Part shown: piece by piece, positions 1 through 8,097 of the stretch | How positions within the stretch are numbered: the stretch's first letter is position 1 | Layout of the letters: every line of letters starts with the position of its first letter | From: Sphingomonadales bacterium BRH_c3 | GTDB taxonomy: Bacteria > Pseudomonadota > Alphaproteobacteria > Sphingomonadales > Sphingomonadaceae | Length of the DNA stretch: 45,142 nt | NCBI GenBank assembly: GCA_001515985.1 | Contig: LOET01000023.1 | Coordinates: 1-45,142 of the forward strand | Reading direction: 5' to 3' | Program-made: the position numbers and the translations under genes | Notes under the pieces: model-generated | Database searches by the model: none | Told to the model about the DNA's origin: nothing | Seen by the model: the letters and a program-made list of their open reading frames with translations, nothing else

Positions 1-129
1 ATCTTGGCTGGCAGTGCCTTGGCTTCATATCGTCTCAGTTGGAGTAAAGCCTTGCGTATGGGTCTGATATGGGCTGCGATCTTTACCGCTGTAGCCTTGC
101 TTTTCAGTATCGTAGGCCCGGGGGGATAG
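1..129 (+). CDS. C-terminal end of an unidentified membrane protein (partial)
   Basis: Frame 1 is open from the first base of the window to a TAG at 127-129, giving the last 42 residues of a protein that starts upstream. The piece has a basic stretch (YRLSWSKALR) followed by about 20 hydrophobic residues (GLIWAAIFTAVALLFSIV) and a short glycine-rich tail. This looks like a final transmembrane helix with a positively charged flank. The family cannot be named from so little. It is co-directional with mazG, 72 bases downstream. Confidence 0.6.
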   Translation: MLAGSALASYRLSWSKALRMGLIWAAIFTAVALLFSIVGPGG

Positions 130-166
130 CACCAGTATGCCAACGAGCATCCATCTTATATTTAAC

Positions 167-180
167 ATAATATATATTAT
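167..180. promoter_or_regulatory. AT-only 14-bp perfect palindrome upstream of mazG
   Basis: ATAATATATATTAT is its own reverse complement and lies in an AT-rich island (about 158-180) in an otherwise GC-rich region, 21 bases before the mazG GTG. It is the only plausible promoter or operator region between the upstream partial gene and mazG. Its AT content would suit a -10 region or DNA melting. No clear -35 was found, so the promoter role is an inference. Confidence 0.35.
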
Positions 181-201
181 CCATTCGCGAAATCGGGTGA
201 C

Positions 202-978
202 GTGGGGAATCCTGGCGTGATCGAGCAAACCACCCGCCTGCTGGCGATTATGGCCAGGTTGCGTGATCCTGAAGGCGGCTGCGAATGGGATATGAAGCAG
301 GACTTCTCCAGCATTGCACCGTACACGATTGAAGAAGCGTACGAAGTCGCCGATGCCATCGAGCGTAACGATATAACCGAATTGCGCGAGGAACTCGGCG
401 ATCTGCTGCTTCAGGTAGTTTTTCATGCCCAAATGGCAGAAGAAGCCGGACATTTCGCATTCGAGGACGTTGCAAAGGCAATATCGGACAAGATGGAAGC
501 GCGCCATCCGCACATCTTTGGCGGCGAAAGCGGCCAGATGGAAGATAGCCGCTGGGAAGCGCTCAAGGCAACTGAACGTAAACAGAAAGGTGCCAGCAGC
601 GCCCTCGACGGTGTTGCAAATGCGCTTCCTGCGCTGATGCGGGCCCAGAAACTACAGAAACGTGCCGCGCGCACCGGTTTCGATTGGCCCGATCCAAGTG
701 GCCCAATTGAAAAAATAAACGAAGAGCTTGAGGAACTTGCGGCTGCCACCTCAGGTTCCGAACGATTTGAGGAAGCGGGTGACTTCCTATTCGCTGCGGT
801 CAATCTGGTTCGCGCACATGGCATAGATGCCGAGGAGGCTCTGCGCAGCGCCAATCGCAAGTTCGAACGGCGCTTTCGCGGTATGGAACAGTTGGCCGAC
901 GGGAATTTCTCCGCGCTGTCACTGGATGAGCAGGAAGCACTTTGGCAGCGGGTCAAGGCCACAGAAAACAAGTCATAA
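202..978 (+). CDS. mazG: Nucleoside triphosphate pyrophosphohydrolase MazG
   Basis: 258 residues, close to the E. coli MazG length. The family hydrolyses NTPs and dNTPs to NMP and PPi and serves in house-cleaning and stress control. Two MazG repeats are visible. The N-terminal one (about 10-105) carries GGCEWD, the metal-binding EEAYE (44-48) and EELGD (63-67). The C-terminal one (about 155-230) carries EELEEL and EEAGDFLFAAVNLVR. The usual CPWD is CEWD here. The start is GTG at 202; a second in-frame GTG at 217 would remove five residues and cannot be excluded. The last 6 bases overlap the end of hflX on the opposite strand. Confidence 0.93.
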   Translation: MGNPGVIEQTTRLLAIMARLRDPEGGCEWDMKQDFSSIAPYTIEEAYEVADAIERNDITELREELGDLLLQVVFHAQMAEEAGHFAFEDVAKAISDKMEARHPHIFGGESGQMEDSRWEALKATERKQKGASSALDGVANALPALMRAQKLQKRAARTGFDWPDPSGPIEKINEELEELAAATSGSERFEEAGDFLFAAVNLVRAHGIDAEEALRSANRKFERRFRGMEQLADGNFSALSLDEQEALWQRVKATENKS

Positions 979-2262
979 CCGCGCGAACTGTCCCAATTGC
1001 TTGGGATTGAGCCGCACCGTGAATTGCCTCAGCGGCCCTTCCCTGCCCCCGCGAAGCTCCTGTTCTGCCAGTACTTCGCCATTAGCGTGGAGCCAGGCGA
1101 TGCGCCTACCATCACTCGCAGGTAATTCCAGCTCGACAACGCGCGATTCCTTGGTGAGGATCGAGCCGATCCACTCGAGCAGCGCGTCTATACCTTCGCC
1201 GGTCTGCGCTGAAATGACCAAGGCATCACCCTGAAGCGCGGCCATTTCGCGCAGTTCATCTGCGCGCGACGCGGACACCAGATCAACCTTGTTCCAGGCT
1301 TCTATGATCGGAATGGTGCTCTCCCCATTGTCGTCAGTTACGCCAAGCTCTGCCAGCACGGACAGCACCTGCTTTTTCTGCGATTCATGGGCCGGGTTAG
1401 CCATATCGCGAACGTGCAGGATGATATCCGCGCCAGTAACCTCCTCAAGCGTAGCTCGAAAAGCTGCGACCAGCTGGGTTGGCAGGTCCGAAATGAAACC
1501 GACTGTGTCTGACAGGATCGCCTTTTCGACTGCTGGCAGCTCAATCGCGCGCATAGTTGGATCAAGCGTGGCGAATAACAGGTCTTCGGCCATAACCTCC
1601 GCGCCTGTCAGTCGGTTGAAAAGGGTCGACTTGCCGGCATTGGTGTAACCCACCAGCGCGATGACCGGCCAGGGTGCCCGGCCCCTGCGTTTGCGATGCA
1701 GGCCGCGGGTCTTGCGGACCTGCTCCAGCTCCTTGCGCAATCGCGCCATCCGCTGGCGGATCATGCGCCGGTCAGCCTCGATCTGGGTTTCGCCGGGGCC
1801 GCCAAGGAAGCCGAAACCACCACGCTGCCGCTCAAGGTGCGTCCAGCTGCGCACGAGCCTGCTCTGCTGGTAATCGAGATGTGCCAATTCGACCTGCAGC
1901 CGCCCTTCGGCGGTAACGGCACGCTCGCCGAATATCTCCAGGATGAGGCCCGTGCGGTCAATCACCTTGCGCCTGAGCTTTTCTTCAAGATTGCGCTGCT
2001 GGATCGGCGACAGCGCGCCGTCCACAATGACCAGCTCGGCTTCGTGCAATTCGCAATCGGCCTGGATCTGTTCGACTTGTCCTGAACCGAACAGCGTGCC
2101 CGGGCGCATGGTGCGCACCGGCACCACCCGCGCATCGGCGATCACCACACCAATCGCCAGCGCCAGCCCGCAGGCTTCCTCAAGCCGCTCGGCTGCGTCG
2201 ATAGCGTAGGACTGACCCCGGATATCGGGGCACAGTACGAGTGCGCGCGCGCCGCGCGTCAC
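973..2262 (-). CDS. hflX: GTPase HflX (ribosome-associated)
   Basis: 429 residues. HflX is a GTPase that binds the 50S subunit and splits stalled 70S ribosomes during stress. The N-terminal HflX domain and helical linker (about 1-195) contain the diagnostic RGGFGFLGGPGETQIE (147-162). The G domain follows with G1 GYTNAGKST (205-213), G3 DTVGFI (252-257) and G4 NKVD (324-327). The gene lies 26 bases after hfq on the same strand, the classical hfq-hflX pairing. The start is GTG at 2262. The frame stays open upstream to a CTG overlapping the hfq stop (CTGAGC), so the true N-terminus may be slightly longer. Confidence 0.95.
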   Translation of the reverse strand: MTRGARALVLCPDIRGQSYAIDAAERLEEACGLALAIGVVIADARVVPVRTMRPGTLFGSGQVEQIQADCELHEAELVIVDGALSPIQQRNLEEKLRRKVIDRTGLILEIFGERAVTAEGRLQVELAHLDYQQSRLVRSWTHLERQRGGFGFLGGPGETQIEADRRMIRQRMARLRKELEQVRKTRGLHRKRRGRAPWPVIALVGYTNAGKSTLFNRLTGAEVMAEDLLFATLDPTMRAIELPAVEKAILSDTVGFISDLPTQLVAAFRATLEEVTGADIILHVRDMANPAHESQKKQVLSVLAELGVTDDNGESTIPIIEAWNKVDLVSASRADELREMAALQGDALVISAQTGEGIDALLEWIGSILTKESRVVELELPASDGRRIAWLHANGEVLAEQELRGGREGPLRQFTVRLNPKQLGQFARL

Positions 2263-2288
2263 CTCGCCCAGAAGATCATCGTCGAAGC

Positions 2289-2831
2289 TCAGTCGTCGCC
2301 ATCCCAGTCATCATCGGCCAGATCCACCGGCGAAGCGGGCTGAATGGTCGATACAGCATGCTTGTAGGCCAATTGCACGAAACCGTCGCGCTCAAGCAGC
2401 ACACAGAACAGATCATAGGCGGCAATCCGCCCTTGCAGCATCACGCCGTTGACCAGGAACATGGTTACCTGGACTTCCGCTTCGCTGACGCGTGAAAGAA
2501 AAACATCCTGCAACAACCGTTGCCGGGCATTGCCGTGTTGGCTGGCGAACTGCTCAGCGTCGATCGGTTGCCCAGGCATGATGGTCGAGATCGCATGCTT
2601 GTAAACCAGCTGCGACTGGCCATCGCGCCGCAAAAGCAGCGAGAAATTGTCAAACCAGGTGACAATACCCTGCAGTTTCACGCCCTTGACCAGGAACACC
2701 GTGACCGGTGACTTGTTCTTTCGCAGCAAGTTGAGAAATGCGTCTTGAAGCTTGGCTTGCTTGCCGGAATTATCGGGTTTGGCCGGAGTTTCCGACGGGG
2801 CACGTGCGGAGAGAATTCGCCCACTAGACAT
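2289..2831 (-). CDS. hfq: Tandem-domain RNA chaperone Hfq (two Sm domains)
   Basis: 180 residues, about twice a normal Hfq. Domain 1 (about 26-88) has [19 protein letters not shown] and YKHAIST. After a short linker, domain 2 (about 103-168) has [20 protein letters not shown] and YKHAVST. Both carry the proximal-pocket Gln (Q29, Q108) and the Lys-His of Sm2 (K78/H79, K157/H158). Domain 1 has a basic rim (RKNK, 37-40), while the same place in domain 2 is SRVSEAE. The tail is short and acidic. The start at 2831 follows AGGAG at 7-base spacing; the frame could extend to 2903, but that region has no comparable site. Family knowledge: Hfq pairs sRNAs with mRNAs as a hexameric ring. A ring of three of these chains is inferred. 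Confidence 0.96.
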   Translation of the reverse strand: MSSGRILSARAPSETPAKPDNSGKQAKLQDAFLNLLRKNKSPVTVFLVKGVKLQGIVTWFDNFSLLLRRDGQSQLVYKHAISTIMPGQPIDAEQFASQHGNARQRLLQDVFLSRVSEAEVQVTMFLVNGVMLQGRIAAYDLFCVLLERDGFVQLAYKHAVSTIQPASPVDLADDDWDGDD

Positions 2832-2871
2832 TGATATACTCCTGTTATTGGCGGCTGCTTTTTGCAGTCCG

Positions 2872-2889
2872 CGATCTGGCGCCAGATCG
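2872..2889. promoter_or_regulatory. 18-bp perfect palindrome in the hfq leader
   Basis: CGATCTGGC joined to its reverse complement GCCAGATCG forms an uninterrupted 18-bp palindrome, 41 bases upstream of the hfq ATG. A smaller inverted repeat (CTGC-AAAAA-GCAG on the minus strand, 2855-2867) follows it. In RNA the large repeat could fold as a 7-bp stem with a GCGC tetraloop. It may be an operator for a dimeric regulator or a structured leader; the sequence does not decide between these. Confidence 0.45.
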
Positions 2890-3009
2890 GATTGCTCCGG
2901 CATGGCGCCGTGTCAGTCATGCACAATGACGGTTTTCAGCGCCTTGGGCAATGGAGTTTATCGCGTAAAATCCGCGCGGCGGCGGTTGATGCGCCAAACG
3001 GGACTGCGC

Positions 3010-4383
3010 CTAATCCTTACGATCAGTCATCCCCAGCAGCTTCAGCTTTCGGTGTAAGGCAGAGCGCTCCATACCGATGAAACTCGCCGTTTTCGAAATA
3101 TTTCCCGAGAAACGGCGAATTTGCACCATCAGATACTCACGTTCGAAGCTTTCGCGCGCCTCACGCAAGGGCACGCCCATGACATCGGAGATAGTTGGGC
3201 CAACCGGCTCACCCGCGGCGCCGGTAATCTCGCTTGGCAGCATCTGCGGCTCGACCATGCTCAATTCATCGCGCGGGGTCATGATAATCGTGCGTTCGAC
3301 CACATTGCGCAATTCGCGCACATTGCCGGGCCAGTCATGTGCCTGCAATGCCGCCATTGCCGGTTGGGATATCTCTGGCGGCTGAAGTCCTTGCTCGCTG
3401 GCGTAGCGTGTGAAGAAATGTTCAGCCAGCGCCGGAATGTCGTCGCGCCGTTCGGCCAGTGAGGGAATCGAAACCGGCACCACATTGAGCCGATAGAACA
3501 AATCTTCGCGAAAACGTTTGTCGGCCATTTCCTGCGCCAGGTTGCGCGAAGTCGAAGAAACCACCCGAACGTCAACTCCGATCTGCCTGCTGCCGCCAAC
3601 GCGCACAAAGCTTTGCTCGGTCAGAACGCGCAGTATGCGCGCCTGGGTTGAAAGCGGCATATCGGCTATTTCGTCTAGATACAGCGTGCCACCATCGGCC
3701 AGCTCAAGCAGTCCGGGCCGCACGAGTTTACCGTCTGCTTCCTCACCAAAAAGCTCCTGCTCAAAGCGTTCCGGGGTGATGCGGGCGGAGTTGACGATCA
3801 CGAATGCATGGTCGGAACGCGGGCTCCAACTATGCAGCAGGCGGGCGGCAACCTCTTTACCCGCGCCCGCCGGACCGGAGATCAGCACGCGGCTGCCGGT
3901 ACTGGCGACTCGCTTGAGGGTTGCTCGCACTGCATTGATGATCGACGAATTGCCGGTGAATTCCTCGCCGCGCGAAAATCCTTCGCGAAGCTGGGTATTT
4001 TCACGCCGCAATCGTTCAGTCTCGGTGGCCCGTTCGACCAGCAGTAACAGACGCTCGGCTTCAAAGGGCTTTTCGATAAAGTCCATCGCACCGCGGCTGA
4101 CTGCAGACACCGCCGTGTCGATATTGCCGTGGCCTGAAAAGATAATCACCGGCAGCTGGGGTTCGCGAGCCTTGATTGCGTCAAGCACTTCAAGCCCATC
4201 CATCTGGCTGCCGTGAAGCCATACATCTAGCAATACCAGGCTGGGACGGCGCTCGTCGATCGCGGCTAGTGCGCTTGTGCTGTCAGCTGCGGTGCGGCAG
4301 ATATAGCCTTCGTCACTCAGTACACCGGCAACCAGCTCGCGAATGTCGCGTTCATCGTCAACGATCAGGATTTCGAGTGCCAT
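3010..4383 (-). CDS. ntrX: Response regulator NtrX (lacks the sigma-54 contact loop)
   Basis: 457 residues. The receiver domain (1-120) has acidic pocket residues D9/D10, phosphoacceptor D53 and K105. The AAA+ domain (about 140-370) has Walker A GPAGAGKE and Walker B GGTLYLDEIADM. A Fis-type helix-turn-helix ends the protein (NISKTASFIGMERSALHRKL). Where NtrC-type activators carry GAFTGA, this one reads ELFGEEADGKLVRPG, so the sigma-54 contact loop is missing. This is a known trait of alphaproteobacterial NtrX and suggests sigma-54-independent regulation. The start codon overlaps the ntrY stop by one base (TAATG), so NtrY is the expected kinase partner. Roles in other alphaproteobacteria include nitrogen, redox and envelope control. 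Confidence 0.93.
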   Translation of the reverse strand: MALEILIVDDERDIRELVAGVLSDEGYICRTAADSTSALAAIDERRPSLVLLDVWLHGSQMDGLEVLDAIKAREPQLPVIIFSGHGNIDTAVSAVSRGAMDFIEKPFEAERLLLLVERATETERLRRENTQLREGFSRGEEFTGNSSIINAVRATLKRVASTGSRVLISGPAGAGKEVAARLLHSWSPRSDHAFVIVNSARITPERFEQELFGEEADGKLVRPGLLELADGGTLYLDEIADMPLSTQARILRVLTEQSFVRVGGSRQIGVDVRVVSSTSRNLAQEMADKRFREDLFYRLNVVPVSIPSLAERRDDIPALAEHFFTRYASEQGLQPPEISQPAMAALQAHDWPGNVRELRNVVERTIIMTPRDELSMVEPQMLPSEITGAAGEPVGPTISDVMGVPLREARESFEREYLMVQIRRFSGNISKTASFIGMERSALHRKLKLLGMTDRKD

Positions 4384-6626
4384 TACGGCATCTCCCTTTG
4401 TTCATTGCTTTCGTTTCTTTTGCCAGATCCGTGTTCCAGCGGATCGCGCGCAAACCGCATCACAACGCGCGTTCCCCCCGCTTCCCCATTGGAAAAGCTC
4501 ATGTCGCCGCCATGCTCGTCGACGATCTTGTTGACGATCGCCAGGCCCAGTCCGGTGCCCTTTTCCCGCGTTGTCACATAGGGTTCGGTTATGCGGTCGC
4601 GTTCCTGCGGCAGGCCAACACCATTGTCTTCGATAGTGATTGTGAGATGCGACAGATCGTCGCTCATAGTCACTGACACATTGCCGCGAAAATCGGGCTC
4701 GGCATTGCGCTGGCGTGCCTCCACAGCTTCAACCGCATTCTTGATCACATTGGTCATCGCCTGGCCGAACTGGTGGCGGTCGCAATTGATCGCGGCGGTT
4801 TCGAGATCATCGTATGTAAGCACAAAATTCACCTGCGGGTTCGCCACTTCCTGCAAGAACAGCGCCTGACGTACCAGGTCAAGCGCGTCTTCGTGGCGGA
4901 AAGTCGGCTTGGGCAGGCGTGCGAAAGAGCTGAATTCATCAACCATTTTCCTGAGATCGCCTACCTGCCTGACAATGGTGTTGGTCAATTCGTCAAACAG
5001 TTCGCCATCGCTTTTTATCTGGCGGCGATAGCGCCGTTTCAGCCGCTCGGTGGCAAGCTGGATCGGGGTAAGCGGGTTTTTGATTTCATGCGCGATCCGG
5101 CGCGCGACATCCGACCATGCCGCCTGGCGCTGGTCGAGCAATTGGCGAGTGATATCCTCAAACGTTATGACATGACCGCCATTTTCGGGCACAATTTTGA
5201 CTGCGAGCGTCAGCAATTCATTGTTATTGGAGTGAGTTACGATCCCGCTGCGTAGGCCGGCTTCGATCATTGCCGAGATTTGCGGAGAAAGATCGCTCAG
5301 CTGCATACCGACTGCCGAACTCTGCTGACCGTGTTGCTGGAGCAATGCTTGCGCAGACCCGTTCATCAATTGCACCTGACCCTTTGGATCGGTCGAGATC
5401 ACACCTGCAGTAACTGAATCCAGCACCGCTTCCATGAATACTCGCCGATCGTCGATCTGGCGATTGGCGTTGACGAGCGCCTGGGTTTGCTTCTCAAGCT
5501 GCGAAGTCATGCGATTGAAGGCGCGGTTCAGCAGGCCAATTTCATCCGCCCCTGTGCGCCCCGCAACCCGCATCGAGAAATTGCCTGAACCCACCTCACG
5601 CGCAGCCGCAACCAGGTCGGTCAACGGCTGAACCTGACGATCTGCAAAACGCAGCGCGAACCAAACCGCGATCCCAACCAGCGCCAGGCTGACAACGAAC
5701 AAGGCAAGATTGAAGCGCAGCTGGAGCGCCCTCGCCCGCTTGGTCAGGACTTCATAGGTCGCGGCAACCGAACGGGCCTTTTCCCAATAGTTGAACGAAT
5801 CTTCTTCGGGGCTGCGCGCATTGTAGAGATATATCCCGGCCTCGCGATCGATCGGTGCCAGGGCCGCGATGCGTTCCGAACTGCCTTCAACCACCACCAA
5901 CTCGCCATTGTCGAGCTTGGGCAAAGCCATTTTGCTGAATTCCAGCGGACGGCTGCCTTCAGCCAAATTCAGGATTGCCGCTGTGCGCAGCGAGCCATCG
6001 GGCAATTGTTGCAGAATCGCACTTTCCGAGATTTCGCGAGCCTGCGCCTGATAGGCATAGACATCGGCAAAGCCCTCTTCAGCCAGCGATCCCCGCTGGA
6101 GATAGTACCGCATGTCCCCCGCCATGGTGACGGTTTCTTCCGCAACATCGCGCTGGTTCTGGTCATAATAACCCTGAGCCAGCTCATTGGCATTGTTCAT
6201 CAGGCCGCGCGACTCATCAGAAAACCAGAAGTCGACGCCCGATTGAAACAGGAAGGCCGCGAATCCTGCCACCAGCAGCGTTGGGACGGCTGCAATAAGC
6301 GAGAAAAAAAACACCAGACGAACATGCAAGCGTGCCGTGCTGCCAGCGGCGCGGCGCATCGCCAGGCGCCTACCGAACAGCACCGCCAGGGCCATCGCAG
6401 GAATCAAGGCAGCGACCAATAGAAATGAGACTTGGGGCGATGGCAGCATCGTCCCGTCGGGCGGCGCATTGGTAAAGGCGTACCATGCGCTCCAAACCGC
6501 AACCAGTAACGCCAATGCCGAAGCCACTTCGAGCCACACGAACAGGTTTGCACGGCGAGCGGTGAGCGAGAACCGACGCCACCATCGCGGAGCACCTTTT
6601 AGAACTTGACCTGCGGGTGGCTGCAT
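4383..6626 (-). CDS. ntrY: Membrane sensor histidine kinase NtrY
   Basis: 747 residues. The N-terminal 130 residues hold several hydrophobic segments (for example LEVASALALLVAVWSAWYAF). A likely periplasmic region follows to about 305, then another membrane helix near LFVVSLALVGIAVWFALRF. Next come a HAMP linker (about 330-380), a PAS region (about 400-490), a HisKA domain with the phosphorylated His in RIAHEIKNPLTP (about residue 510), and a HATPase with NVIKNAVEAVE, DNGVGLP and GTGLGLAIVNKI. It signals to NtrX, encoded immediately downstream. The ATG at 6626 has no Shine-Dalgarno sequence, and inverted repeats lie directly before it, so a leaderless mRNA or a regulated start is possible. 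Confidence 0.94.
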   Translation of the reverse strand: MQPPAGQVLKGAPRWWRRFSLTARRANLFVWLEVASALALLVAVWSAWYAFTNAPPDGTMLPSPQVSFLLVAALIPAMALAVLFGRRLAMRRAAGSTARLHVRLVFFFSLIAAVPTLLVAGFAAFLFQSGVDFWFSDESRGLMNNANELAQGYYDQNQRDVAEETVTMAGDMRYYLQRGSLAEEGFADVYAYQAQAREISESAILQQLPDGSLRTAAILNLAEGSRPLEFSKMALPKLDNGELVVVEGSSERIAALAPIDREAGIYLYNARSPEEDSFNYWEKARSVAATYEVLTKRARALQLRFNLALFVVSLALVGIAVWFALRFADRQVQPLTDLVAAAREVGSGNFSMRVAGRTGADEIGLLNRAFNRMTSQLEKQTQALVNANRQIDDRRVFMEAVLDSVTAGVISTDPKGQVQLMNGSAQALLQQHGQQSSAVGMQLSDLSPQISAMIEAGLRSGIVTHSNNNELLTLAVKIVPENGGHVITFEDITRQLLDQRQAAWSDVARRIAHEIKNPLTPIQLATERLKRRYRRQIKSDGELFDELTNTIVRQVGDLRKMVDEFSSFARLPKPTFRHEDALDLVRQALFLQEVANPQVNFVLTYDDLETAAINCDRHQFGQAMTNVIKNAVEAVEARQRNAEPDFRGNVSVTMSDDLSHLTITIEDNGVGLPQERDRITEPYVTTREKGTGLGLAIVNKIVDEHGGDMSFSNGEAGGTRVVMRFARDPLEHGSGKRNESNEQREMP

Positions 6627-6628
6627 AG

Positions 6629-6664
6629 TTGCATAGATACAACTGTATTGTTGCAGTTATGCAA
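6629..6664 (-). promoter_or_regulatory. Inverted-repeat promoter/operator region of ntrYX
   Basis: TTGCATA (6629-6635) is mirrored by TATGCAA (6658-6664), and AACTG (6641-6645) by CAGTT (6654-6658). The repeats end three bases before the ntrY start codon. Read on the minus strand, TTGCAT and TGTATC are 17 bases apart and would place transcription start close to the ATG, which fits the missing ribosome binding site. This suggests ntrYX has its own promoter besides read-through from ntrBC. The element sizes are seen directly; the promoter role is inferred. Confidence 0.4.
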
Positions 6665-6684
6665 GTTGTTTTTTGTCGCTCGGG

Positions 6685-8097
6685 TCAGGTTGGCCGGGTG
6701 AAACGGTCAGCGTTGATCGCCAGTTCGCCCAGTCGCTTGCGCAAGGTGTTGCGATTGATTCCAAGCAGCTTTGCCGCGCGTAACTGGTTGCCGCCGGTCT
6801 GCATAAGGGCATATTCCATCAGCGGCTTTTCGAATGCAGCAAGCGCATGATGATAGAGCGCTCCAGGCGGCGGATGATTGGCGGCGAGCCACAATTGCAG
6901 CGTAGCTCCGAAGTCGATCTGTCGATCGGCAGGCGCGGCCTCGCGTTCAGGGCCGATGATCTCGTCTAGTACCTTGCCCTCAATCACATCCTCGCGCGCC
7001 AGCAGCGCAAGTCGATAGATGACATTGCGCAACTCGCGCACATTGCCGCGCCAATGCCGCTGTTCAAGACGCCCCAGTGCATCGCGCGTAATCTGGTGGC
7101 GCGGTAAACCATCTTCAGCTGCGAGGTTCAGGAAGTGCTGGGCAAGCACCTCGATATCCTCGCGCCGCTCGCGCAGCGGCGGTATCTCGATCGGTACCAC
7201 ATTAAGTCGGTAGAACAGGTCTTCGCGGAATTTCCCCTCGGCTATCAGCGGGGCCAGGTCGCGATTGGTCGCCGCTATTATACGAACGTCGACGGAAATT
7301 TCCTGCCGTCCGCCAACCCGGCGGATCCGCCCCGATTGGAGGGCCCGCAACAGGCGGGTCTGCGCTTCCGCCGGCATGTCACCAATCTCGTCAAGGAACA
7401 AGGTGCCGCCATTGGCCTGCTCGAACTTGCCGATCGCCTGCGCCACGGCGCCGGTGAATGCACCCTTCTCGTGACCGAATAGCTCGCTCTCTATCAGTTC
7501 GGAAGGGATCGCAGCAGTGTTGACCGCAACGAAGGGGCCGGACTTGCGCGCGCCGAGCTGGTGGATCGCTTCGGCAACAAGTTCTTTGCCAGTGCCCGAT
7601 TCGCCGGTCACCAGCACGGTCAGATCATTACGCAAAACCCGCGTGATCATGCGGTAAACGCCTTGCATCGCCTGGCTGCGCCCGACCAGCGGCATGCCGT
7701 CACCTTCGGTAGCAGGTGCCGGCTCCGCGCCAGAACGCTGGCCGGCAGCCTGTTTCACCGCACGCACAAGCTCGTCGAGATCGAACGGCTTGGGAAAATA
7801 TTCGAAGGCGTGCGTTTCGCTTGCGCGAACTGCGGTATCGAGTGTGTTCTGGGCGGACAACACGATCACCGGCATTTCCGGGTCTGCCGCGCGCACGGCA
7901 TCGAGCGTCTCGATCCCGTCGCCGTCGCCCAGAACGACATCGGTCAGCATGGCATCGAAGCGATGCTCCGCCAGCAGGCGATCGCGCGCCGCGATGCTTT
8001 CGCAATGATGCAGCGAGAAGCCTTCATCCTCCAGCGCTGCCGTGATCACGGTGGCGATAGAACGGTCGTCCTCGACCAGCAGGATCGATCCGCTCAT
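6685..8097 (-). CDS. ntrC: Nitrogen response regulator NtrC (sigma-54 activator)
   Basis: 470 residues from the ATG at 8097, which overlaps the ntrB stop (ATGA) and has a good GGGAGAAGG site upstream. The receiver has D10/D11, phosphoacceptor D53 and K103. The AAA+ domain has Walker A GESGTGKE (165-172), an intact GAFTGA (212-217) and Walker B GGTLFLDEIGDM (230-241). The C-terminal Fis-type HTH reads NQLRAAKLLGINRNTLRKRL. The intact GAFTGA means it should activate sigma-54 promoters for nitrogen assimilation when phosphorylated by NtrB. This contrasts directly with NtrX, encoded downstream. Confidence 0.96.
   Translation of the reverse strand: MSGSILLVEDDRSIATVITAALEDEGFSLHHCESIAARDRLLAEHRFDAMLTDVVLGDGDGIETLDAVRAADPEMPVIVLSAQNTLDTAVRASETHAFEYFPKPFDLDELVRAVKQAAGQRSGAEPAPATEGDGMPLVGRSQAMQGVYRMITRVLRNDLTVLVTGESGTGKELVAEAIHQLGARKSGPFVAVNTAAIPSELIESELFGHEKGAFTGAVAQAIGKFEQANGGTLFLDEIGDMPAEAQTRLLRALQSGRIRRVGGRQEISVDVRIIAATNRDLAPLIAEGKFREDLFYRLNVVPIEIPPLRERREDIEVLAQHFLNLAAEDGLPRHQITRDALGRLEQRHWRGNVRELRNVIYRLALLAREDVIEGKVLDEIIGPEREAAPADRQIDFGATLQLWLAANHPPPGALYHHALAAFEKPLMEYALMQTGGNQLRAAKLLGINRNTLRKRLGELAINADRFTRPT

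Noticed and set aside
2832-2903. 24-residue N-terminal extension of Hfq
   Set aside because: The ATG at 2831 has a clear AGGAG at good distance. The extension crosses the 18-bp palindrome, which is better seen as leader.
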